A stretch of 64,000 nt of DNA, from assembly GCA_002162875.1 (NCBI GenBank), contig MABA01000017.1:153397-217396 (forward strand). The letters are read 5' to 3'. Positions 38,650 to 47,500 of the stretch are shown here, in pieces (position 1 is the first letter of the stretch; each line of letters starts with the position of its first letter). This DNA is from Rhodobacterales bacterium 52_120_T64. GTDB taxonomy: Bacteria > Pseudomonadota > Alphaproteobacteria > Rhodobacterales > Rhodobacteraceae. A program made the position numbers and the translations under genes. The notes under the pieces were generated by a model. That model was given only the letters and a program-made list of their open reading frames with translations. It was not told where the DNA came from and did not search any database.

Positions 38650-38680
38650 TGTGATCACATGAAGAAAAAGTGTGATCACA
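38650..38680 (-). promoter_or_regulatory. Paired palindromic operator upstream of sucC
   Basis: Two perfect copies of TGTGATCACA lie at 38650-38659 and 38671-38680, their centres 21 bp apart (two helical turns). The nearer copy is 152 bp from the sucC start. A weaker CTGATCACG lies at 38617-38624. The same pair with the same spacing precedes sdhC at 43407-43437. The binding protein is not known from the sequence. Confidence 0.75.
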
Positions 38681-38719
38681 TAATGTGGAGCGCCGATTCG
38701 AAACAGTGCTACAACTGTT

Positions 38720-38750
38720 TTCCGGCCCCGCGTGAATGGCGGGGCCGGAA
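38720..38750 (-). terminator. Strong hairpin after mdh
   Basis: CCGGCCCCGC and GCGGGGCCGG form a perfect 10-bp stem with a 7-nt loop, extended by two A-T pairs, directly after the mdh stop. In the mdh direction it is followed by AAAAC rather than T, so it may protect the 3' end rather than terminate by the intrinsic mechanism. Confidence 0.6.
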
Positions 38751-38755
38751 GCTAA

Positions 38756-39730
<975 letters not shown>

Positions 39731-39889
39731 CTATAGGGGTCTTTAAGGGTCGAAATCGAGGTTTGACCTACGCCTAATTTGTCGATTCCGCAAGCGCGAA
39801 GGTAAGGAATTCACCTTTGCGCAACGTCCTACCTTGTGTTGCGGATCAAATTGGGGCATTTTTTGTGCGTTGCAACACGAGGAATTACT

Positions 39890-40768
39890 ATGACTGACCG
39901 AAATACTCTGTTCCGTTCCGTACTATATATGCCCGGCTCGAAGGTTCGGGCGCTGGAGAAGGCCAAGACATTAGATGTCGACGCGTTAATCTTTGATCTG
40001 GAGGATGCCGTCAGCCCTTCCGAGAAGCCAATGGCGCGAGATTTGGTTTGCGAAGCAGTTAAATCTGGAGGTTATGGCCGGCGCTCGGTTGTTATTCGGG
40101 TGAACGGGCTGGATTCGGAGTGGGGGATGGATGATTTGGCCGCGGCCTGCGCAGCGGCCCCCGATGCGATTTTGATTCCGAAAGTTAGTACGGCCGACGA
40201 ATTGAAGCAGATCGAAAAGTTGATGAAGGCTTTTGGTGTCTCGGATAAAACGCGGATTTGGGCGATGATGGAAACACCGTTGGGAATTCTCAACGCTCAA
40301 GAAATTGCATCTGCAACACCGATGTTAGAAGCACTTGTGATGGGCACCAACGATCTGGTGAAGGATCTGTTTGCCGAGCAGACGCCTGATCGCGCCCCGG
40401 TAATGACGTCATTGTCGCTGTGTCTTCTGGCCGCGCGGGCCTATGGGCTGATCTGTGTCGATGGGGTGTACAATGCGTTCAAGGATGACGATGGTTTGCG
40501 GGACGCATGCCAGCAAGGCCGAGATATGGGCTTCGACGGCAAGACGTTGATCCACCCTGCGCAACTGGTCGTAACCAACGAAATGTTCGCGCCAAGCGTG
40601 GAAGACATCAAATTGGCGCAGACATATGTTGACGCCTTCAACGAAGCGAAGGCCAGAGGCGAAGGTATTGCGGTGGTTAATGGCAAGATTGTTGAAAATC
40701 TGCACATCGAAACGGCTCAAAAACTGTTGGGCAAGGCGGCAACGATTGCTAGTGTTGCGAAAAATTAA
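39890..40768 (+). CDS. (3S)-Malyl-CoA thioesterase / CoA ester lyase (Mcl2 type)
   Basis: A 292-residue HpcH/HpaI-fold protein of the citrate-lyase beta/malyl-CoA group. Conserved segments are RSVLYMPGSKVRALEKAK, ALIFDLEDAVSPSEKP, VIRVNGLDSEWGMDDL, WAMMETPLGILNAQEI and GFDGKTLIHPAQL. The N-terminus and length match the Rhodobacter Mcl2 thioesterase rather than the longer Mcl1 lyase. In the ethylmalonyl-CoA pathway it would hydrolyse malyl-CoA to malate and CoA, fitting a gene beside mdh and a mesaconyl-CoA hydratase. The ATG at 39890 has ACGAGGA upstream. Confidence 0.85.
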   Translation: MTDRNTLFRSVLYMPGSKVRALEKAKTLDVDALIFDLEDAVSPSEKPMARDLVCEAVKSGGYGRRSVVIRVNGLDSEWGMDDLAAACAAAPDAILIPKVSTADELKQIEKLMKAFGVSDKTRIWAMMETPLGILNAQEIASATPMLEALVMGTNDLVKDLFAEQTPDRAPVMTSLSLCLLAARAYGLICVDGVYNAFKDDDGLRDACQQGRDMGFDGKTLIHPAQLVVTNEMFAPSVEDIKLAQTYVDAFNEAKARGEGIAVVNGKIVENLHIETAQKLLGKAATIASVAKN

Positions 40769-40782
40769 CGAAGGGGACTTTC

Positions 40783-41346
40783 ATGATTCTATTGATCGCC
40801 GGAATACTGATTTGGACAGTTGTCCACTTGTTCAAACGACTATTGCCCGAAGCGCGTGTTGCGATTGAAGAGAAACTTGGTGCAGGACCGGTGAAGGGAA
40901 TTGTCGCGCTGATATTGTTAGCATCCATCGGGATAATGGTGCTCGGGTTTATGGCGGCGGGCGCGCAGGCAGTTTATATGCCACCCAGTTGGGGCGCAGG
41001 ACTTAACAGTCTGATAATGATTGTTGCAGTGTTTCTAATGGGCGCCGGAAACGGCAAAGGTGTGTTGCCGACGTTGTTGCGTCACCCGATGCTGACTGGT
41101 GTAATCCTTTGGTCCGGCGGACATCTGTTGGCGAATGGTGATATGCGCTCCATCGTTCTGTTTGGTGGGTTAGGCATCTGGGCGATGCTTAGTATGTTGG
41201 CGATAAATTTGCGCGAAGGCGCTTGGGATCGACCAGAATCCGGCCCGCTCAAAGGTGATATAAAAGTCGCTGTGATTTCGTTGATTGTTTTCGGCATGAT
41301 CGCACGCGTTCACAACTCTATTGGCCCCTCAACATTCGGAGCGTAA
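40783..41346 (+). CDS. NnrU family membrane protein
   Basis: A 187-residue integral membrane protein with about five hydrophobic segments, beginning LLIAGILIWTVVHLFKRLLP. The segments LRHPMLTGVILWSGGHLLANGDMRSIVLFG are characteristic of the NnrU family. NnrU was named from denitrification gene clusters but is widespread in alphaproteobacteria without them, and no denitrification gene is present here. It is 14 bp after the malyl-CoA thioesterase gene. Confidence 0.88.
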   Translation: MILLIAGILIWTVVHLFKRLLPEARVAIEEKLGAGPVKGIVALILLASIGIMVLGFMAAGAQAVYMPPSWGAGLNSLIMIVAVFLMGAGNGKGVLPTLLRHPMLTGVILWSGGHLLANGDMRSIVLFGGLGIWAMLSMLAINLREGAWDRPESGPLKGDIKVAVISLIVFGMIARVHNSIGPSTFGA

Positions 41347-41347
41347 T

Positions 41348-41551
41348 ATGCTTGTTTATCGTTTATTAACCGAGGACGACTCCTCGGCTTTCTGTCACAA
41401 GGTTACCGAGGCGCTTTCCAAAGGTTGGCAACTTGAAGGTAGTCCGACCATGGCTTTTGATGCGGCGCGCGGGATCATGCGGTGTGCACAGGCGGTCGTA
41501 AAGGATTATGACGGGGATTATTCGGCTGATATGAAGTTGGGGAAAGTGTAG
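41348..41551 (+). CDS. DUF1737 domain protein
   Basis: A 67-residue protein matching DUF1737: it begins LVYRLLTEDDSSAFCHKVTE, continues ALSKGWQLEGSPTMAFDAAR, and ends YSADMKLGKV. No function is established for the family. The ATG at 41348 directly follows the NnrU stop. Its stop is immediately followed by the start of the mesaconyl-CoA hydratase gene, so the three are one transcription unit. Confidence 0.85.
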   Translation: MLVYRLLTEDDSSAFCHKVTEALSKGWQLEGSPTMAFDAARGIMRCAQAVVKDYDGDYSADMKLGKV

Positions 41552-42583
41552 ATGTCGAAGACGAGCGCAGGTAATTTCTTTGAAGATTACAGTGTTGGGC
41601 AGGTTCTGACGCATGCTGTTCCCCGCACAATCTCAGGGGGGGAGCGTGCGGTCTATACTTCGCTCTACCCGACTCGATTTGCGCTATATTCATCGGATGA
41701 ATTTGCCAGTGCTTGCGGGTTGCCCAAAAGCCCAATCGAAGATTTGGCGGCATTTCATATTGTTTTTGGGAAGTCAGTTCCCGATGTTTCCCTAAACGCG
41801 GTTGCCAATCTTGGCTATGCAGAGGGGCAGTTTTTGCTGCCGGTGTATGCAGGCGATACCCTGACGACTACGTCAGAGGTGATCGGGGTTAAGCAAAACT
41901 CAAACGGGAAAACCGGCGTGGTCTGGGTGCGATCTACTGGTCGAAACCAACGGGGTGAGGCTGTGTTGGAATACGTGCGCTGGGTGATGGTTCGCAAGCG
42001 GGATCTTAATGCACCAGAACCTGAAACTGTGATTCCCGACTTGAAGGCGGGTTTGACGGTCGATGATCTGGTGATTCCTAAAGGGTTGGATTTCAGCAAT
42101 TACGACTTTGATCTGGCCGGAGAGCCGCATCGCTGGGGCGACTACGATATCGGTGAAAAAATTGACCATGTAGATGGCGTCACGATTGAAGAGGCCGAGC
42201 ATATGTTGGCCACTCGTTTGTGGCAAAACACCGCCAAGGTACATTTTGATGCAACCAACCGGCCAGACGGCAAACGGTTGATCTATGGTGGCCATGTGAT
42301 TTCCATGGCGCGTGCACTTTCGTTCAACGGGCTAGCCAACGCGCAGATGATTGTTGGCATTAATGCGGGTGCGCACGCCAACCCATGCTTCGCGGGGGAT
42401 ACAATTCGGGTCTGGTCCGAAGTTTTGGATAAGGCCAAGGTCAGTGATAGCATCGGTGCCTTACGGGTGCGGATGGTGGCGACAAAAGGGCAGTCAGCGG
42501 GATTCCCGTTGAAGGGCGTGGATGGCAAGTATGATCCCGATGTGTTGCTTGACTTGGATTACTGGTGTCTGGTTCCTTGCTGA
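41552..42583 (+). CDS. mch: Mesaconyl-CoA hydratase
   Basis: Converts mesaconyl-CoA to beta-methylmalyl-CoA in the ethylmalonyl-CoA pathway of acetyl-CoA assimilation. The 343-residue protein is a tandem double-hotdog MaoC hydratase: the first domain spans residues 10-150 (YSVGQVLTHAVPRTISGGER) and the second 170-340 (WGDYDIGEKIDHVDGVTIEEAEH, with YGGHVISMARALSFNGL). Length and domain order match the Rhodobacter enzyme. It is coupled to the malyl-CoA thioesterase-NnrU-DUF1737 run. Confidence 0.92.
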   Translation: MSKTSAGNFFEDYSVGQVLTHAVPRTISGGERAVYTSLYPTRFALYSSDEFASACGLPKSPIEDLAAFHIVFGKSVPDVSLNAVANLGYAEGQFLLPVYAGDTLTTTSEVIGVKQNSNGKTGVVWVRSTGRNQRGEAVLEYVRWVMVRKRDLNAPEPETVIPDLKAGLTVDDLVIPKGLDFSNYDFDLAGEPHRWGDYDIGEKIDHVDGVTIEEAEHMLATRLWQNTAKVHFDATNRPDGKRLIYGGHVISMARALSFNGLANAQMIVGINAGAHANPCFAGDTIRVWSEVLDKAKVSDSIGALRVRMVATKGQSAGFPLKGVDGKYDPDVLLDLDYWCLVPC

Positions 42584-42603
42584 TATCCGAATAGGGGGTC
42601 GAA

Positions 42604-43398
42604 ATGCAGAAATTTATCGTCTTTTTGCTTGTCGGCCTGATGTCTTCGACTGCCGCAGACGCAAAAAAACAGTCAAAAGGTGGTGACCCGATAGTGGTTT
42701 CACCCGAAGATCTGGACCGGTCAGTTATGTCCTATGTCGAGGCAAATGTGTTGGCCACGATGTACCACGAACTGGGACACGCGTTGATCGACGGGCTGTC
42801 ACTGCCGATTTTCAGCCGCGAGGAAGACGCTGCTGATACGTTCGTGGTTGTGATCACGGATAAGTTTTTTGACGCTGAACAAGCAGAACAGCTGACGTGG
42901 GCGAGCGCGGATCAATATGCACGCGATGCTGAAGAGGCGGAAAAGAAAGGTCAGGAGTTGGCTGTCTGGAGCACCCATTCACTGGACTTGCAGCGGTACT
43001 ACAACCTGATCTGCCTGTATTATGGCGGCAATGTACAGCAGCGCGATGATTTTGCGGAAGAAAACGGTTTACCCAGTGATCGCGCGCAGACGTGCGAGGA
43101 GGAACGTGAGTTGGCCGAAACCTCTTGGGGGGGCGTGTTGGATGATATTAAACGCACACGCTCTGGACCGGACTGGATTGTTCTGGACGAGGATGTCGAT
43201 ACGCTAGGCAACTCCTATGTTCTGGCCGCGCAAAGTGTTATTCGAAGAGAAGTGGCTCGCCTGAACGAACGGTTCGCCCCAGATTTCGAAGTCAAAGTTG
43301 TGATTGAAAACTGCAATGAAGAGAATGCGTTTTATTCCCCGGGCGAAGGAAAAATTACGATGTGCAACGAGCTGTCTCGGTCCTACGTACATGATTGA
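42604..43398 (+). CDS. DUF4344-type putative secreted metallopeptidase
   Basis: A 264-residue protein with a signal peptide (FIVFLLVGLMSSTAADA) and a zinc-peptidase HExxH motif in ATMYHELGHALIDGLSLPIF, followed by REEDAADTFVVV where the acidic residues could supply the third ligand. Two conserved cysteine-containing segments (NLICLYYGG and AQTCEEERELAE) suggest disulfides in the periplasm. It matches the DUF4344 family; substrate unknown. It is 20 bp downstream of mch. Confidence 0.8.
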   Translation: MQKFIVFLLVGLMSSTAADAKKQSKGGDPIVVSPEDLDRSVMSYVEANVLATMYHELGHALIDGLSLPIFSREEDAADTFVVVITDKFFDAEQAEQLTWASADQYARDAEEAEKKGQELAVWSTHSLDLQRYYNLICLYYGGNVQQRDDFAEENGLPSDRAQTCEEERELAETSWGGVLDDIKRTRSGPDWIVLDEDVDTLGNSYVLAAQSVIRREVARLNERFAPDFEVKVVIENCNEENAFYSPGEGKITMCNELSRSYVHD

Positions 43399-43406
43399 AT
43401 CTGTTA

Positions 43407-43437
43407 TGTGATCACGCAAATTATTATAGTGATCACA
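43407..43437 (+). promoter_or_regulatory. Paired palindromic operator upstream of sdhC
   Basis: TGTGATCACG (43407-43416) and AGTGATCACA (43428-43437) have centres 21 bp apart. The nearer copy ends 146 bp from the sdhC start. Core GTGATCAC, spacing and distance repeat those upstream of sucC. The sites begin 8 bp after the stop of the metallopeptidase gene. Confidence 0.75.
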
Positions 43438-43583
43438 AATGGCAGTATCTACGGGGGATCGCGGGAAAACGTATAAGACGGGGTGGGCAAAATATTATGC
43501 CCATATTAACGTCGCGTTAGAAATCCATATGCAGTATGCTTGCGTGTACGCTGGCTGACATAGCCGTTTGAAAAGGGGAAAAC

Positions 43584-43967
43584 ATGGCCGATGTAAACCG
43601 GGGCAACCGCCCGCTTTCACCGCACCTTTCAATTTATCGCAATCAGTTGTCGATGATTACGTCGATTACGCATCGGATTACCGGTGTAGGGCTTACGTTT
43701 GGTGCGATGCTAGTCGTTTGGTGGTTCTTGGCCGCTTCGACAAATGCGGAGTATTTCGCAACAGCGGACGCGTTCTTGACCAGCTGGTTTGGTGAATTAA
43801 TTTTGGTCGCGTCGCTTTGGGCGCTTTGTTACCACTTCCTTAACGGTATCCGCCATTTGGTCTGGGATACCGGTCGTGGTTTGGAATTGGAATCAACAAA
43901 GAAATCAGGCCTTGTTGTTGTGATCGGTTCAGTAGTTCTGACCATCGTGACCCTTCTGGTTATATAA
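43584..43967 (+). CDS. sdhC: Succinate dehydrogenase cytochrome b556 subunit
   Basis: Membrane anchor of complex II that helps bind heme b and ubiquinone. The 127-residue protein shows NRGNRPLSPHLSIYRNQLSM, then SITHRITGVGLTFGAMLV (first membrane span with the quinone-site serine and arginine) and HFLNGIRHLVWDTG with the heme histidine. Three membrane spans are visible. AAAGGGGA lies before the start. Confidence 0.97.
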   Translation: MADVNRGNRPLSPHLSIYRNQLSMITSITHRITGVGLTFGAMLVVWWFLAASTNAEYFATADAFLTSWFGELILVASLWALCYHFLNGIRHLVWDTGRGLELESTKKSGLVVVIGSVVLTIVTLLVI

Positions 43968-43975
43968 AGGAACGC

Positions 43976-44353
43976 ATGATGAGCTATTTAACAGATAAGA
44001 AACGCGTTCAGGGTCTTGGGTCTGCCAAAGACGGAACGGGTCATTTCATCAGCCAGCGTGTGACAGCGATTGCACTTATTCCGCTGGTCGTGCTGTTTGT
44101 GCTACCCTTCGGCTATAACCTTGGCGCTGGATATGACCGCGTTATCGAGGCTTATGCACACCCAGTTAACGCAATCATTGCGATCCTGTTTTTCGTTACG
44201 GTATTCACCCATCTTCGCCTTGGACTTCAGGTGGTGATTGAAGATTACGTCCATGGCCATGGCTCGCGTACCGCGCTGCTTGTCGCCAATACTCTTTTCT
44301 GCTGGTTGTTCGGTCTGACGGGTGTTTTCGCCGTCGCCAAAATCGCCCTTTAA
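43976..44353 (+). CDS. sdhD: Succinate dehydrogenase membrane anchor subunit
   Basis: The second complex II anchor. The 125-residue protein has three membrane spans and the conserved VQGLGSAKDGTGHFISQRVTA start, with the heme-ligand region THLRLGLQVVIEDYVHGHG. Two consecutive ATG codons follow AAAGGAACGC; either could be used. It is 8 bp after sdhC. Confidence 0.95.
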   Translation: MMSYLTDKKRVQGLGSAKDGTGHFISQRVTAIALIPLVVLFVLPFGYNLGAGYDRVIEAYAHPVNAIIAILFFVTVFTHLRLGLQVVIEDYVHGHGSRTALLVANTLFCWLFGLTGVFAVAKIAL

Positions 44354-44368
44354 TACGCGGAGGCCATC

Positions 44369-46177
44369 ATGGCTGCTTACGAATATATTGATCATAACTA
44401 TGATGTTGTCGTTGTCGGCGCAGGTGGTGCAGGATTGCGCGCGACATTGGGCATGGCCGAACAAGGTTTGAAAACAGCCTGTGTGACTAAAGTTTTCCCA
44501 ACACGTTCACACACTGTCGCAGCACAAGGCGGTATCGCAGCATCGCTGTCGAACATGGGACCAGATAACTGGCAGTGGCATATGTATGACACGGTCAAGG
44601 GCTCTGATTGGTTAGGTGACACAGACGCGATGGAATATCTGGCGCGCGAAGCCCCCAAGGCGGTTTACGAGCTAGAGCATTACGGCGTCCCATTTTCGCG
44701 TACTGAAGAAGGCAAGATTTATCAGCGTCCGTTCGGCGGCCATACGACAGAATTTGGCGAAGGCCCTCCGGTGCAGCGCACATGTGCTGCGGCAGACCGC
44801 ACCGGCCACGCTATGTTGCACACGCTCTATGGCCAATCGCTGAAGCACAACGCCGAGTTTTATATCGAATACTTCGCTATCGATCTGATTATGTCCGAAG
44901 ACGGACAGTGTCAGGGCATACTTGCATGGAAGCTGGATGACGGCACTTTGCACCGGTTCAACGCCAAGATGACTGTGTTGGCGACGGGTGGTTATGGCCG
45001 CGCGTTCTTTAGCTGTACCTCGGCACACACATGTACGGGCGATGGCGGCGGCATGGTTGCGCGTCAAGGCAAACCGCTTCAGGATATGGAGTTCGTGCAG
45101 TTCCACCCGACAGGCATTTACGGTGCCGGCATGTTGATTACCGAAGGCGCGCGCGGCGAGGGCGGTTATCTAACTAATTCTGAGGGCGAGCGGTACATGG
45201 AACGCTATGCCCCTACCTATAAAGATTTGGCGTCGCGCGACGTGGTTTCACGTTGCTCCACCATTGAAATTCGTGAAGGTCGCGGTGTTGGACCGAATAA
45301 GGACCACGTGTATTTGCACCTTGACCACCTACCGCCAGAAGTTCTGGCTGAACGCCTTCCGGGCATTTCCGAAAGCGCCAAGATTTTCGCAGGTGTTGAT
45401 CTAACGAAGGAGCCGATTCCGGTTTTGCCGACGGTTCACTATAATATGGGCGGTATTCCGACCAATTATATGGGGCAGGTTCTGGACCCGACGGCTGATG
45501 ATCACGACCGTATTATGCCCGGTCTAATGGCTGTTGGTGAAGCAAGCTGTGCATCTGTTCACGGGGCGAACCGTTTGGGATCAAACTCCCTAATCGATTT
45601 GGTCGTATTTGGCCGCGCAGCAGCCATCAAAGCGGGCGAGGTCGTTGACCCTAACACGCCAAACGCGCCGCTAAATACTGATTCTCTTGATCAGTCGATG
45701 GAGCGGTTTGACGGATTGCGCCATGCGAACGGTGCAATATCAACAGCCGAAATGCGTTTGGATATGCAAAAAACCATGCAAACGGATGCAGCTGTGTTCC
45801 GGTCAAACAAATCCCTTTCTGAAGGCGTCGATAAAATGTCGGCGATCGCGGCGAAAATGGGTGATTTGAAGGTTTCCGACCGTTCTATGGTTTGGAATAG
45901 TGACCTGATGGAAACGCTCGAACTAACCAATCTGATGCCGAGCGCTTTGGCAACAATCGTATCCGCCGAGGCTCGTAAAGAGTCGCGCGGGGCGCATGCG
46001 CACGAGGATTACCCTGATCGGGACGACGTAAACTGGCGCAAACATACGCTTGCAAAGGTTGACGACAAGGGGGCAGTTACGCTTTCTTATAGGGACGTTC
46101 ATCAAGAACCGTTAACTACGCAGGCAGAGGGCGGGATTGATCTTGCTAAGATCGCCCCTAAAGCTCGCGTGTATTAA
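44369..46177 (+). CDS. sdhA: Succinate dehydrogenase flavoprotein subunit
   Basis: Oxidises succinate to fumarate with covalent FAD. The 602-residue protein has the FAD fold [20 protein letters not shown], the flavin-linked His48 in [12 protein letters not shown], and the active-site segments [20 protein letters not shown] and [25 protein letters not shown] 9 bp upstream of the ATG is a strong ribosome binding site. sdhB does not follow directly. Confidence 0.98.
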   Translation: MAAYEYIDHNYDVVVVGAGGAGLRATLGMAEQGLKTACVTKVFPTRSHTVAAQGGIAASLSNMGPDNWQWHMYDTVKGSDWLGDTDAMEYLAREAPKAVYELEHYGVPFSRTEEGKIYQRPFGGHTTEFGEGPPVQRTCAAADRTGHAMLHTLYGQSLKHNAEFYIEYFAIDLIMSEDGQCQGILAWKLDDGTLHRFNAKMTVLATGGYGRAFFSCTSAHTCTGDGGGMVARQGKPLQDMEFVQFHPTGIYGAGMLITEGARGEGGYLTNSEGERYMERYAPTYKDLASRDVVSRCSTIEIREGRGVGPNKDHVYLHLDHLPPEVLAERLPGISESAKIFAGVDLTKEPIPVLPTVHYNMGGIPTNYMGQVLDPTADDHDRIMPGLMAVGEASCASVHGANRLGSNSLIDLVVFGRAAAIKAGEVVDPNTPNAPLNTDSLDQSMERFDGLRHANGAISTAEMRLDMQKTMQTDAAVFRSNKSLSEGVDKMSAIAAKMGDLKVSDRSMVWNSDLMETLELTNLMPSALATIVSAEARKESRGAHAHEDYPDRDDVNWRKHTLAKVDDKGAVTLSYRDVHQEPLTTQAEGGIDLAKIAPKARVY

Positions 46178-46187
46178 TAGGGATACC

Positions 46188-46475
46188 ATGTTTCGTTTTG
46201 GCATCATCGCAGTAGTTTCTAGCTTAGTTATTTCGGCATGTTCTTTGCCGAAAATGACCTATGCCGAGGCGCTGGCGTTTTGTCAGGACAAAGCAGATGC
46301 CGCTGCTGGTCCACAAGGCGAAGTCGAGCTTAGCGTTGGGACTGGTGGAACGAATGCCAGTTTCTCTATTTCTGTTAGCGATTCATTTATTCGCGGGGAC
46401 GACCCGGCAATCGTGTATGAAACTTGTATGAACGAATTATCCCAAAACGGACAAATTTCAGGAGTTTCAGAATGA
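46188..46475 (+). CDS. Small putative lipoprotein, function unknown
   Basis: A 95-residue protein with a signal sequence and lipobox (VISAC), so Cys18 would be lipidated. The mature part has one further pair of cysteines (CQDKA and YETCM) that could form a disulfide. It is 10 bp after sdhA, implying cotranscription. It overlaps the next small lipoprotein gene by ATGA. I recognise no family. Confidence 0.75.
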   Translation: MFRFGIIAVVSSLVISACSLPKMTYAEALAFCQDKADAAAGPQGEVELSVGTGGTNASFSISVSDSFIRGDDPAIVYETCMNELSQNGQISGVSE

Positions 46476-46696
46476 AAAGTATTACATTGATCACAATCGG
46501 CGCGGCATTGTTCCTTACGGCAGCATGCGAGCGAGTTACTGAAGAATCCATACAAGACAACGCGCTGGTCTACAGTCTGAACTTGTCGCATGACGAAATG
46601 AATATTTGGGAAACACTAACCCCGTCTCAACGAGACAGAGCTGCAATGTTTATCCGAAACGGTGGCACGTTGATCGCATCGCTTGGGGATAAGTAG
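46472..46696 (+). CDS. Very small putative lipoprotein, function unknown
   Basis: A 74-residue protein whose start overlaps the preceding stop by 4 bp (ATGA). MKSITLITIGAALFLTAACE gives a signal sequence with lipobox TAAC. The mature 55 residues are charged and helical-looking, with TPSQRDRAAMFIRNGGTLI. No family recognised. It is the last sense-strand gene before the two opposed genes. Confidence 0.7.
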   Translation: MKSITLITIGAALFLTAACERVTEESIQDNALVYSLNLSHDEMNIWETLTPSQRDRAAMFIRNGGTLIASLGDK

Positions 46697-46705
46697 GGGC
46701 GCGGG

Positions 46706-47500
46706 TTACAAGTCAAATCGGGTGCTGTCGTAGCGCGCAAATAATATATCGCAGTCCTCCGCGTCGGGTCTGACAGGACGAAGGAAATCTATTATTTCGA
46801 AACCGTTCTTGCCTAGTTCGGCAACCAGTTCGCTAAATTTGTAGCCGCCGTCATAGCGCCTCTTAACCGAAACCTCGGCGATAACAAACTCGGTTTTATT
46901 GAGAGTCTGCGTGGCACCTTTTATTACTTCAAGCTCGAAGCCTTCGGCATCTATTTTGATCCCGAACGGCCCCACTTGATCTTTGGATATGGAATCAAGT
47001 GTATGGACCTGAACTTGACGGGTTTCAAACTCCTCAAAACGCGAGGCGTTTACTTTGGAAAAAGAAGCGAGAGTAGCCCTGCTATGCCTAACCCGTTTAG
47101 TCGTCGTTGGAATGCAGATTTCGGCTTCGCCGCGTTTTGAACCAAGAGCGCAGTTGATAAACGAATAGTTTATCTTGTTTTTCCAGCGTTCGACTTTTTG
47201 TTCTGACTCGGCAACGGGGTCGACCAAAATAAAGCGGGCGTCCGGAAAAGAATTATATATTAGCGGAGTGCCGTTATCGACACCGATATCGAACACAGTA
47301 CAGGGCGTGAACCCGAACGACTTTAGAGCCGCTTCAGTTGGCTGTGAATATTCTATCGATATCCCGTTTCGCTCTAAACGCCGAAACAAAGGGCGAACTC
47401 GGATATCCGAGGTTGTGCTGCCGTCTTCGTTGGTGCGTACCAACGACACGCCAAGAGATTTTAAGGCCGAAACAAAAGAAAAGGGGTTAGCTCTGGACAT
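46706..47500 (-). CDS. FkbM family methyltransferase
   Basis: A 264-residue SAM-dependent methyltransferase of the FkbM type, often acting on sugars or surface glycans. It shows TVFDIGVDNGTPLIYNSFPD (SAM loop), FILVDPVAESE (acidic ribose contact), and later DQVGPFGIKIDAEGFELEVI with the family's conserved KIDAEGFE. I start it at the ATG at 47500 with GGAG upstream; it overlaps the preceding glycosyltransferase by 14 bp. It is opposite in strand to the sdh genes around it. Confidence 0.88.
   Translation of the reverse strand: MSRANPFSFVSALKSLGVSLVRTNEDGSTTSDIRVRPLFRRLERNGISIEYSQPTEAALKSFGFTPCTVFDIGVDNGTPLIYNSFPDARFILVDPVAESEQKVERWKNKINYSFINCALGSKRGEAEICIPTTTKRVRHSRATLASFSKVNASRFEEFETRQVQVHTLDSISKDQVGPFGIKIDAEGFELEVIKGATQTLNKTEFVIAEVSVKRRYDGGYKFSELVAELGKNGFEIIDFLRPVRPDAEDCDILFARYDSTRFDL

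Noticed and set aside
38650..38680. Reading the TGTGATCACA sites as CRP or FNR boxes
   Set aside because: CRP/FNR-type sites have a 4-6 bp spacer between half sites (TGTGA-N6-TCACA, TTGAT-N4-ATCAA); here the halves are contiguous.
40783..41346. Denitrification role for the NnrU homologue
   Set aside because: No nitrate, nitrite, nitric oxide or nitrous oxide reductase genes are in the window, and NnrU homologues are common without them.
43484..43503. TGGGCA/TGCCCA inverted repeat upstream of sdhC
   Set aside because: A single 6-bp repeat without a second copy or link to another promoter; too weak to call an operator.
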